DNA of 64,000 nucleotides from Procambarus clarkii (Eukaryota > Arthropoda > Malacostraca > Decapoda > Cambaridae), in contig NC_091193.1 in NCBI RefSeq assembly GCF_040958095.1, forward strand, positions 30,774,832 through 30,838,831, read 5' to 3'. Below, piece after piece: positions 11,096 to 20,070 of the stretch. Positions within the stretch are counted from its first letter, which is position 1. The number at the start of each line of letters is the position of its first letter. The translations under genes and the position numbers were made by a program. The notes under the pieces are model-generated. The model ran no database searches, was not told the origin of the DNA, and saw only the letters and a list, made by a program, of their open reading frames with translations.

Positions 11096-12884
11096 TCAGT
11101 TTTGACTGCCAACTGCTGAAGCCTCACTAGTTGAAGGCACTTGGCTTGCCTGTGAAGCCTCACTGGTTGAAGGCACTTGGCTTGCCTGTGAGGCCTCACT
11201 GGTTGAAGGGCCTTTGGTTGCTTTTCTTACAAAATAAGAATCAAGTGTAGCTTGCCTTCTGTGTTCATTGGCCTCTTTTATGATCAGCTCTTTGGTTCGC
11301 CTCAGGTACTGATACATGTTTCCAACTTCTGGATGAGCACAGTTGGATGAAAAATTAATTAATCCGTCAACATAGGACATGAGTACACTGTATTTCATGG
11401 TCTGTGGTGTTGGTTCCTCACTGGTTTCTCCATCCTCTGCCTTTTTGTTGACCTCACCAGTAATAGACTGGAGAATCTCTTCGTCACTCATCACACCATA
11501 TCCAGGGTCATTAGCATCTCTTTCAAGCCAATCAACCACATCCTGTCCTAAATTTTTGCCATCATTACTGAACATTCCATGGACTTCATCTGTAAATCCT
11601 TCAAAATTCATTTCTTCATCCTCCTCATTGTTGATCCATACATGTGAAGAGTTTTTTCCAGGAATTCTTCAAAGTCAAGTCCTTTACTTCACTCCATACC
11701 TTGGCCCAGTTATTTTAGGCTTCCTTGGTGGAATAGTTCTTCAAATTCTCAAGGGCTCTTTTTAGCCCTGTTATCCACACCAAGTTCCCCATCTTCCTCT
11801 ACAGGCAAAACCACCAAAACTTCGTTGAGCATCTTTTTGGTGCACAACCTCTTTGTAGCACAGATAACTCCCTGATCTATAGGCTGGGTGAGAGACGTTG
11901 TATTAGGAGGAAGTGCCATACACATTATCTTGCCATCATGTGAGGTTAACGTGTCAATTTTGAGATGGGCAAGGCGCATTATCAAGCACAGCAAAACCCG
12001 AACTTCCCTTGGCATTACTTTGAGTTTCTTAACTTGATGGTCACGAACTTCCCTACAGAAGACATCATGAAACTAAGTAAGAAAGATCTATGTATACATG
12101 CATTTGTTGAGTTATAATATTTCACAGGCAATCTGTCCAAGCAATGTTGCAAGGCTCATGGTTTCTTTGATTTGCCAACAATTGCACACGTGATTCTGTC
12201 TGTGCCGTCGGCATTGGCACACATCATGGCCGACAGCCTGTCCTTGTTGCCCTGGCACACAACCCTCACTCCTCATAACTAGAGTTTTATCAGGTAAACT
12301 CCAATACAGCCCAGTTTCATCAGCCTTGTAAATTTGATAAGAATATAAATTATTTGACAATGTATGTTCTTAATTTATATTTAAATGGTTCTACACTGTA
12401 TCTGCACTCAATTTTTCACCAGCAATTTTTCTCTTCACAATATTGTGCCTCACTTTGAACCTTGCAACCCACCCTTCACTTGCTTGGAAATTGTTTATTT
12501 CAAGACTTGTTGCAAACCTGTTTGCAGTACATGTATTTGTAATTTCTGGACCATGAATTGTCATGCCAGCTGTGCGGTGCTGAACAAAAAGTCGTACACA
12601 GCCTCATCCAACTGTACATGCTTTAAAGGCTTCAAAGTTCTTCTACCACACCCTCTGCTACTACTTGCACCTTCATTTTCACTGATTGAAATGTATTTCA
12701 GTTATTGTTGTTTTTATTTCCTTTTGCCAGAAACAGTACTAGTGCCTGTATTAAAGTCCTTGGCAACACTCGAAGTCGACCGGCCACTTTCACAATGTTG
12801 TAAATACATAACTTGTCTTTAGTTGTTAGGGGTAAGCTTCTTCCTCTTAACACCTACAGAATGATTGATGTTGCTACCAGACAT
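11096..12884 (-). pseudogene. Decayed Tigger/pogo transposase
   Basis: The reading begins near 12884 (MSGSNINHSVGVKRKKL), continues with a broken Psq-type helix-turn-helix (YLQHCESGRST), then YKADETGLYWSLPDKTL (first catalytic Asp region, 12330-12280), LPPNTTSLTQPIDQGVI (third catalytic Asp region, about 11915-11865) and an acidic tail ending in a Ser/Thr/Pro-rich segment with a tandem 14-residue repeat (STSEASQASQVP, about 11100-11210). Several stops and frameshifts separate the blocks. The family cuts and pastes at TA sites. Confidence 0.75.
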
Positions 12885-13170
12885 CGTCTTGGCCAAAAAT
12901 GTTCGAAGTTACTATGAAAACAAAAAGTTATTTAAAAAAATATTTCATTAATGGTACGGCACTGTGGTATAACAGGAGGGTCAGCAGCACATGGGCTATT
13001 TGGCTTGACCAGGCCTGGACGGGTCTACTTGGGGCAGGCAGGCATGTTACATAAGCTGCCAGGTTGTAAAAAACTCCCAATAATTTTGGAGCAAATTTTT
13101 TTGAGAAATTGCGAATTTATTTTTGTTAGGAACTTGTATATTTGTTATAATACAGTATTATATAATACTA

Positions 13171-15617
13171 CAGTGGTACCTCGGAATGCGAGTGTCCCTG
13201 TATGCGAGGTTTTCGGAAGACGAGCAGTATTTACTCCAAAAATTTGTCTCGGAAGGCGAGGGTTACTTCGGGACGCGAGTTTGTTGATACGCGTACAGCC
13301 GACCTAGCGCGTGGTGGTTCGGCGATCGTCGCCCCTCTGCCCCGCCGCCCCTCAGTTTACCATTGTCTCGCGCTCAGTGACTACCCCCACATCAATTCTT
13401 CTCGCGGATTTTCAGTGTTTTGTTGGATTTTTGGTGATTTGTCTATACAATTTGTTATTATATATCTCACCATGGGTCCCAAGAAAGCCAGTGGTAAGGA
13501 TAAAGGCCAGAAAGCTCATGTGAGGATGACAATAGAGGAGAAACAAGAGATCATTCGGAAGCATGAGAACGGTACACGTGTTGTTGAACTTTGTAGGCAG
13601 TACAACAAAGCCACATCAACAATATGCACTATACTTAAGAAGAAAAATAAGATTATGGGTGCTAAAGTGGCAAAAGGAGTAAGAACATTAACGGCACAAA
13701 GACCACAAATACTTGAAGAAGTGGAAAAGTTGTTATTAATTTGGATACACGACAAGGAGTTGAGGGGTGATAGTGTTTCGGAGGCCATTATTTCTGAGAA
13801 AGCCAGGGTGTTGCACGAAGACCTTCTAAAGAAGACCCCTGCAACGAGTGATGCAGATAAGAAAGAGTTTAAGGCAAGCAGGGGCTGGTTTGAAAAATTT
13901 AGAAAGAGAAGTGGTATCCATAGTGTTACAAGGCATGGGGAGGCAGCCAGCTCAGACAAACCAGCCGCTGGACGATTTATTGATGAATTTAAAGAGTTTG
14001 TAGAGGCTGAGGGATACCTACCGCAACAAGTGTTTAATTGTGACGAAACAGGACTGTTTTGGAAAAGAATGCCTAAGAGGACATACATTACCAAGGAGGA
14101 AAAATCCTTGCCTGGACACAAGCCTATGAAAGATAGGTTTACGCTTGTGCTGTGTGGAAATGCGAGTGGCGATTTGAAAATTAAACCCTTGCTAGTGTAT
14201 CATTCTGAAAATCCAAGGGTTTTCAAACAGTATAATGTGCAGAAAACCCATTTGTGTGTGATGTGGAAGTCTAATAAAAAAGCATGGGTGACTAGGCTTA
14301 TTTTTTCGGAGTGGGTGAATGAAGTGCTGTGCCCTGCCATAGAAAAATATCTGCAGGAGAAACAATTGCCACTCAAAGCCGTGCTTCTCCTTGACAATGC
14401 TCCTGCTCATCCTCCAGGCTTGGAAGATGATTTGTTGCCTAGATACAATAAATTCCTCACAGTTAAATTCCTTCCTCCTAACACCACTCCTCTAATTCAG
14501 CCTATGGACCAGAAAATCATAGCGAATTTTAAGAAACTTTATGAAAGGGCACTTTTCCGGAAATGTTTTGAAGTGATTGAAGCCACAAACCTCACCCTCA
14601 AAGAGTTCTGGAGAGAGCATTTTAACATTTGTAGTGCTTTAAAACTCGTTGACAAAGCCTGGCAAGAAGTGACTCAAAGAACCCTGATCTCTGGCTGGAG
14701 AAAATTGTGGCCTGAAGGTGTGAGAGAACTAGACTTTGAGGGGTTTGAGCCTATAAATGATGCGCCTATTGTTGAGGAAATTGTTAGTCTAGGCCAGCAA
14801 ATGGGCATGGAATTGGATGGTGATGATGTGGAGGAGTTGGTGGAAGAACACAACGAAGAACTGACCACCGAAGAACTCCTAGCCCTTCAACAGGAACAGC
14901 AAGCCAACGCAGCAGCGAATGATTCTGCAGTGGAGGAGGAGGTGGCAGCAGCACCAACAGCACCAGCGAATGATTCTGCAGTGGAGGAGGAGGTGGCAGC
15001 AGCACCAACAGCACCAGCGAATGTCCCTTCTGCAGTAATTAAGAAGGTGTGTCAGATGTGGGAAGAGATTCAAACAACTATTGAACAGACTCACCCAGAG
15101 AAAGCTGTAGTAGGCCGTTGTCTTAATCTTTTCAATGACAATGTGATGCCTTACTACAGAGACAGCTTGCGAAGAAGGGAAAAGCAAGCTTCCATGGACA
15201 GATTTGTGGTGAGGAAATCGAGCAGTGAGCCTCAACCAGGACCTAGTGGCACTCAGGTAAAACGTCCCAGGGAGAGCACACCAGAAAGGTCCTCACTGCC
15301 TGATGTGATTATGGAAGGGGACTCCCCTTCCAAACAGTAACTCCTCTCCTCCTCCCCCCTCCTCACCATCTTCCATACGCCTACAGCACTCGACAGCAAG
15401 GTAAGTAATAACTGGAACATAGTTTTGTAGGTTTATTTAGATGAATTAGGTAAATTAGGTATAAAAATTGAGTTTGATGTGGGGTTTTTGGGGTAGTCAG
15501 GAACGGATTAATTCATTTCCCTTTATTTCTTATGGGGAAATTAACTTCGGAATGCGAGTTTTCGGAATGCGAGGCGTCTCCAGGAACGGATTAAACTCGT
15601 ATTCTGAGGTATGCCTG
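13171..15617 (+). mobile_element. Tigger DNA transposon 1, apparently complete
   Basis: The left end is CAGTGGTACCTCGGAATGCG at 13171, preceded by TA. The right end, complemented, is CAGGCATACCTCAGAATACG, finishing at 15617 and followed by TA. These are typical Tigger-family termini with TA target duplication. Both ends carry several direct copies of a TCGGAAnGCGAG-like motif (left 13180-13285, right 15545-15580), probably transposase binding sites. The internal gene is intact. Near identity with the neighbour at 15666-18054 points to recent activity. Confidence 0.9.
13472..15340 (+). CDS. Tigger transposase, intact ORF (622 aa)
   Basis: Start chosen at MGPKKASGKDKGQ in a good Kozak context (ACCATGG); the upstream open frame to 13202 lies in the terminal repeat and is unlikely to be coding. 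Order: Psq helix-turn-helix (about residues 18-65, TICTILKKKNKI), a second CENP-B-type helix-turn-helix (about 80-160, ending SGIHSVTRHGEA), then the DDE core with candidate catalytic Asp191 (FNCDETGLFW), Asp308 (LLLDNAPAHPPG) and Asp346 (LIQPMDQKI). The tail is acidic, holds two copies of a 17-residue SAVEEEVAAAPTAPAN repeat, and ends in a Ser/Pro-rich segment. Length fits the Tigger/POGK-like family. It excises and reinserts the element at TA. No disabling change is seen. Confidence 0.9.
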   Translation: MGPKKASGKDKGQKAHVRMTIEEKQEIIRKHENGTRVVELCRQYNKATSTICTILKKKNKIMGAKVAKGVRTLTAQRPQILEEVEKLLLIWIHDKELRGDSVSEAIISEKARVLHEDLLKKTPATSDADKKEFKASRGWFEKFRKRSGIHSVTRHGEAASSDKPAAGRFIDEFKEFVEAEGYLPQQVFNCDETGLFWKRMPKRTYITKEEKSLPGHKPMKDRFTLVLCGNASGDLKIKPLLVYHSENPRVFKQYNVQKTHLCVMWKSNKKAWVTRLIFSEWVNEVLCPAIEKYLQEKQLPLKAVLLLDNAPAHPPGLEDDLLPRYNKFLTVKFLPPNTTPLIQPMDQKIIANFKKLYERALFRKCFEVIEATNLTLKEFWREHFNICSALKLVDKAWQEVTQRTLISGWRKLWPEGVRELDFEGFEPINDAPIVEEIVSLGQQMGMELDGDDVEELVEEHNEELTTEELLALQQEQQANAAANDSAVEEEVAAAPTAPANDSAVEEEVAAAPTAPANVPSAVIKKVCQMWEEIQTTIEQTHPEKAVVGRCLNLFNDNVMPYYRDSLRRREKQASMDRFVVRKSSSEPQPGPSGTQVKRPRESTPERSSLPDVIMEGDSPSKQ

Positions 15618-15665
15618 TATATCTTTTGTTTTTGACTGTGATGAATTGTTCTAAACTTATTGGTA

Positions 15666-18054
15666 CAGTGGTACCTCGGAATACGATTGTCCCTGTATGC
15701 GAGATTTTCGGAAGGCGAGGTGTATTTACTCCAAAAATTTGTCTCGGAAGGCGATGGTTACTTCGGGAGTCGAGTTTGAACGCGAGTTTGTTGATACGCG
15801 TACAGCCGACCTAGCGCGTGGTCGTTCGGCGATCGTCGCCCCTCTGCCCCGCTGCCCCTCAGTTCACCATTGTCTCGCGCGCAGTGACTACCCCCACATC
15901 AATTCTTGTCGTGAATTTTCAGTGTTTTGTTGGATTTTTGGTGATTTGTCTATACAATTTGTTATTATATATCTCACCATGAGTCCCAAGAAAGCCAGTG
16001 GTAAGGATAAAGGCCAGAAAGCTCATGTGAGGATGACAATAGAGCAGAAACAAGAGATCATTCGAAAGCATGAGAACGGTACACGTGTTGTTGATCTTTG
16101 TAGGCAGTACAACAAAGCGACATCAACAATATGCACTATACTTAAGAAGAAAGATAAGATTATGAGTGCTAATGTGGCAAAAGGAGTAAGAACATTAACG
16201 ACACAAAGACCACAAATACTTGAAGAAGTGGAAAAGTTGTTATTAATTTGGATACACGACAAGGAGTTGAGGGGTGATAGTGTTTCGGAGGCCATTATTT
16301 CTGAGAAAGCCAGGGTGTTGCACGAAGACCTTCTAAAGAAGACCCCTGCAACGAGTGATGCAGAAAAGAAAGAGTTTAAGGCAAGCAGGGGCTGGTTTGA
16401 AAAATTTAGAAAGAGAAGTGGTATCCATAGTGTTACAAGGCATGGGGAGGCAGCCAGCTCAGACAAACCAGCCGCTGGACGATTTATTGACGAATTTAAA
16501 GAGTTTGCAGAGGCTGAGGGATACCTACCGCAACAAGTGTTTAATTGTGACGAAACAGGACTGTTTTGGAAAAGAATGCCTAAGAGGACATATATTACCA
16601 AGGAGGAAAAATCCTTGCCTGGACACAAGCCTATGAAAGATAGGTTTACGCTTGTGCTGTGTTCAAATGCGAGTGGCGATTTAAAAATTAAACCCTTGCT
16701 AGTGTATCATTCTGAAAATCCAAGGGTTTTCAAACAGTATAATGTGCAGAAAACCCATTTGTCTGTGATGTGGAAGTCTAATAAAAAAGCATGGGTGACT
16801 AGGCTTATTTTTTCGGAGTGGGTGAATGAAGTGCTGTGCCCTGCCATAGAAAAATATCTGCAGGAGAAACAATTGCCACTCAAAGCCGTGCTTCTCCTTG
16901 ACAATGCTCCTGCTCATCCTCCAGGCTTGGAAGATGATTTGATGCCTCAATGCAATAAATTCCTCACAGTTAAATTCCTTCCTCCTAACACCACTCCTCT
17001 AATTCAGCCTATGGACCAGAAAATCATAGCGAATTTTAAGAAACTGTATGAAAGGGCACTTTTCCGGAAATGTTTTGAAGTGACTGAAGCCACAAACCTC
17101 ACCCTCAAAGAGTTCTGGAGAGAGCATTTTAACATTTTTAGTGCTTTAAAACTCGTTGACAAAGCCTGGCAAGAAGTGACTCAAAGAACCCTGATCTCTG
17201 GCTGGAGAAAATTGTGGCCTGAAGGTGTGAGAGAACTAGACTTTGAGGGGTTTGAGCCTATAAATGATGCGCCTATTGTTGAGGAAATTGTTAGTCTAGG
17301 CCAGAAAATGGGCTTGGAATTGGATGGTGATGATGTGGAGGAGTTGGTGGAAGAACACAACGAAGAACTGACCACCGAAGAACTCCTAGCCCTTCAACAG
17401 GAACAGGAAGCCAACACAGCAGCGAATGATTCTGCAGTGGAGGAGGAGGTGGTGGCAACAGCACCAGCGAATGTCCCTTCTGCAGTAATGAGGAAGGTGT
17501 GTCAGATGTGGGAAGAGATTCAAACAACTATTGAACACACCCAGACAAAACTGTAGTAGGCCGTTGTCTTAATCTTTTCAATGACACTGTGATGCCTTAC
17601 TACAGAGAGAGCTTGCGAAGAAGGGAAAAGCAAGCTTTCATGGACAAATATTTGGTGAAGAAATCGAGCAGTGAACCTCAACCAGGACCTAGTGGCACTC
17701 AGGTTAAACGTCCCAGGGAGAGCACACCAGAAAGGTCCTCACTGCCTGATGTGATTATGGAAGGGGACTCCCCTTCCAAACACTAACTCCTCTCCTCCTC
17801 CCCCCTCCTCACCATCTTCCATACGCCTACAGCACTCGACAGTAAGGTAAGTAATAACTGGAACATACTTTTGTAGGTTTATTTAGATGAATTAGGTATA
17901 AAAATTTAGTTTGATGTGGGGTTTTTGGGGTAGTCAGGAACGGATTAATTCATTTCCCTTTATTTCTTATGGGGAAATTAACTTCGGAATGCGAGTTTTC
18001 GGAAGGCGAGGCGTCTCCAGGAACGGATTAAAATCGTATTCTGAGGTATGCCTG
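15666..18054 (+). mobile_element. Tigger DNA transposon 2, same family and orientation
   Basis: Starts CAGTGGTACCTCGGAATACG at 15666 after TA and ends at 18054 before TA, with the same inverted termini and subterminal motif copies as its neighbour. Only 48 bp (15618-15665) separate the two. Sequence is very close to Tigger 1, with scattered substitutions, an extra short insertion in the leader (GTCGAGTTTGAACGCGAG region, about 15767-15785) and small deletions, so it looks like an independent insertion of a sister copy rather than a simple duplication. Confidence 0.9.
15979..17786 (+). pseudogene. Tigger transposase copy 2, truncated by a 4-bp deletion
   Basis: Starts MSPKKASGKDKGQ and is collinear with the intact copy through both helix-turn-helix domains and all three catalytic Asp motifs (FNCDETG, LLLDNAPAH, LIQPMDQ). 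Near 17536 the sequence ATTGAACACACCCAG lacks four bases present in copy 1 (ATTGAACAGACTCACCCAG), and translation ends at the TAG finishing at 17556. The remaining C-terminal segment (17589-17786, MMPYYRESLRRREKQ to the end) stays open in the old frame. One of the two acidic 17-residue repeats is also missing. The catalytic core would still be made, so partial activity cannot be excluded. Confidence 0.85.
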
Positions 18055-18274
18055 TACATTTAATTACCGTCCCCTTCCGCATGCCCCTTATTCCCCCAGG
18101 CAGTCCCTCCCAATGCTTTCCTCTCCCCAGACACCATCCACCCACCTCGTCCCCTTCTACACCACGCACCTTGAGCTACAGTCGTACGAGATTAATGTGG
18201 TACGTCCGGATGCCTGCCTTTCTGATCCGGAATAATCTCCACTTGTCTGGCTTACTGTCAGGATTGGGCAACAT

Positions 18275-18330
18275 TGGTAGCAAGTTAACCGGCTCAGATT
18301 TCTGGTAGCAAGTTAACCGGCTCAGATTTC
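18275..18330 (+). repeat. Two direct copies of a 28-bp unit
   Basis: TGGTAGCAAGTTAACCGGCT and the next eight bases are repeated exactly once, at 18275 and 18303, inside the right arm of the old Tigger. A simple local duplication. Confidence 0.8.
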
Positions 18331-18482
18331 AGGTTTCTAACAGTACATGCTGATCTGGCCCAATATCTGCTAGTCCAGCTTTTGCCGGATAGGGAGATAA
18401 CTTTATCCGGCTACGATTTTTGCTGGATTAGAACATTTTCAGGATTGGTGGGTCCCAGATTAGCGAGCTTCAACAGTACTGT

Positions 18483-18746
18483 AGAAGGTTGTTAATCCAG
18501 AGTTCGCTGAACTGGATAATCGTGTCATCCGGCCAAAATCGCCTCCGAATAATTTTATATCCATATCCGGATGGAAAGTTCATAGAATCCAGATGACTGG
18601 AGATTTGTCCAGATACAAATACAGGCAAAGAGTTTGCCGTATATGATCATGTATAAGTTAACATTTGAAGCCTAAAAATCTCTTCAAAACCAAGGGTCCA
18701 TTTGTCACTGAATATAAAATGTGAACCTTTAACCCTGAGAGATAAA
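18483..18746. other. Pogo-like terminal-type sequence, otherwise unassigned
   Basis: Begins with words like those at Tigger/pogo ends of this locus (GTTGTTAATCCAGAGTTCGC, GTCATCCGGCC), suggesting a fragment of another pogo-type element or a MITE, but no matching opposite end was found. The remainder is AT-rich without coding signal. Confidence 0.35.
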
Positions 18747-18838
18747 GGAGTGAAATGCCCGGCCTAACACTCGTTAGGCCGGGCATTTCCACTCCTCTGC
18801 TGCAAGTGGTGGTACACCACCACTTGCAGCAGAGGAGT
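18747..18838. repeat. Two overlapping perfect hairpins (tandem palindromes)
   Basis: Hairpin 1: GAAATGCCCGGCCTAA, a 6-nt loop CACTCG, then the exact complement (18752-18789); the stem is extended by GGAGT/ACTCC around one unpaired C. Hairpin 2: 23-bp perfect arms (18791-18813 and 18816-18838) around the dinucleotide AC. The ACTCC at 18791-18795 belongs to both. A partial third copy of the right arm (CACTTGCAGCAGAGAAG) follows at 18842. It lies just upstream of the CR1 copy B leader. Confidence 0.9.
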
Positions 18839-19050
18839 CAACACTTGCAGCAGAGAAGCTCCAGCATATTTCAACAATCCTAAGTATTGTATTGCTGTAC
18901 AGGTTGATGGTAGTGAGTTGTGTCCCAGAGAACATAAAGGTATAGTGCTCTTGAAAAATAGGTGAGATAACAGGAAAGTGCCAAGGGAAGTGAAAAATCG
19001 GATGAGAAAAAGTTGCCCTAGTGTTTACAGTGCAGAGAAGAACATTCAAG

Positions 19051-20070
19051 ATGGCTGCCGGCAAGGGGAAAAACAAAACAGAGCTTGATTTTGAGGGATT
19101 CAATGAAGAAAGCATTGATATTAGCAGTCTACATAACAAGTTGGTAAATTTAGATACTATAGTGAACTCTCATGTAGAAATAATTAGTAAATTGATAGAA
19201 AGTAATGACCATTTGAATAGCAAAGTTTTATGTCTTGAGGGTTTAGTGAAAGACTTGCGCAAGGATAAGAATCAATTGGAAACAAATTGCAAAGCCATGG
19301 AAGAAGAAAATAAACTCTTAAAAATAGCTTTGGAAGAAGTTAAAGTAAATTTAAACATAAATGACTACGATAGGTTAGGTAAGGAAATTCAACAGGAGAA
19401 ACAGCTTTTGTCAGCACAGATGGAGGAAGTTACAAAGGGAATAGAACAGTGCAAGAAAGATATGCAACTCACCTATGCACAAGTGGCCAAGGAGAAGGAA
19501 AAAATAGAAGAAGCAGTAAAGGAAGCCAAACACTGCAGCAACCAAGATAAAACAAACATTAGGCTGGAAGTGAGAAAAGAATTGGCATCTAACCCGAAGT
19601 TGGTGCAAAACACAGTTGATCAGAGTAAGTCCCTGATCATTTTTGGCTGCAAAGAAAAGGCGATAACATCTAGGTCAGAAAGAGCTGTAGAAGAAGCTAA
19701 AGTAGTAGATAAAATTGTTGGCCTCGTGGAAGGTCTTACAACCATAGAGAATGTGTGCGACTACAGGAGAATAGGCAGGTACGTAAAAGGGAAAGATCGA
19801 CCTTTGAGGATCACCCTAAACGGTGCCAAACAGATGGAAGAAGTACTAAGGAATGCTAGAAAATTGCAAAGTGATGAGGATGGGAAAGGGTGGTCGTTAA
19901 GACGAGATCTTTCAAAAGAAGATAGAGAGAAGCTGAAACTGAACCTCGCCGAGGCAAAATGTTTAAATGAGAACAGGAATGAAGAAGAAATCAATTCTTT
20001 TTTCTACAAATTCATAGGGGTAGGCAGACCAGTAAAATGGTATATAAAGGCAAACCAACAAAATCATTAG
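19051..20070 (+). CDS. CR1-like LINE copy B ORF1 protein
   Basis: 339 residues from MAAGKGKNKTELDFEGF; ten more codons upstream are open. Residues about 25-200 are a Glu/Lys/Leu-rich coiled coil, and the C-terminal half contains LIIFGCKEKAITSR, YRRIGRYVKGKDRPLRITL and GWSLRRDLSKEDREKL, equivalent to copy A blocks. ORF1 proteins of this kind bind and multimerise on element RNA. No disruption is seen. The last 34 nt overlap the start of ORF2 exactly as in copy A. The protein is only moderately similar to copy A ORF1. Confidence 0.75.
   Translation: MAAGKGKNKTELDFEGFNEESIDISSLHNKLVNLDTIVNSHVEIISKLIESNDHLNSKVLCLEGLVKDLRKDKNQLETNCKAMEEENKLLKIALEEVKVNLNINDYDRLGKEIQQEKQLLSAQMEEVTKGIEQCKKDMQLTYAQVAKEKEKIEEAVKEAKHCSNQDKTNIRLEVRKELASNPKLVQNTVDQSKSLIIFGCKEKAITSRSERAVEEAKVVDKIVGLVEGLTTIENVCDYRRIGRYVKGKDRPLRITLNGAKQMEEVLRNARKLQSDEDGKGWSLRRDLSKEDREKLKLNLAEAKCLNENRNEEEINSFFYKFIGVGRPVKWYIKANQQNH

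Larger units (their letters stand above)
10770..18482 (-). mobile_element. Old Tigger/pogo-type DNA transposon, interrupted by two younger Tigger elements
   Basis: The left terminus at about 10772 reads CTGTATTAGCTCGTTAATCC and the right terminus near 18480, complemented, reads CTGTTGAAGCTCGCTAATCT; both have TA outside. These imperfect inverted ends frame a decayed minus-strand transposase (11096-12884). The two Tigger elements at 13171-18054 lie in what would be the 5' leader. Subterminal sequence is rich in CCGGAT/ATCCGG words. Pairing the two ends across 7.7 kb is an inference from end similarity. The flanking TA is too short to prove it. Confidence 0.6.

Noticed and set aside
13202..13471. 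90-codon N-terminal extension of the Tigger transposase
   Set aside because: It lies in the element's terminal and leader sequence, begins inside the inverted repeat and precedes a strong Kozak ATG followed by the canonical MGPKK start.
13516..14121. 201-codon antisense ORF in the Tigger gene
   Set aside because: The same shadow recurs in the second Tigger (16023-16628) because the genes are near identical; no independent motif.
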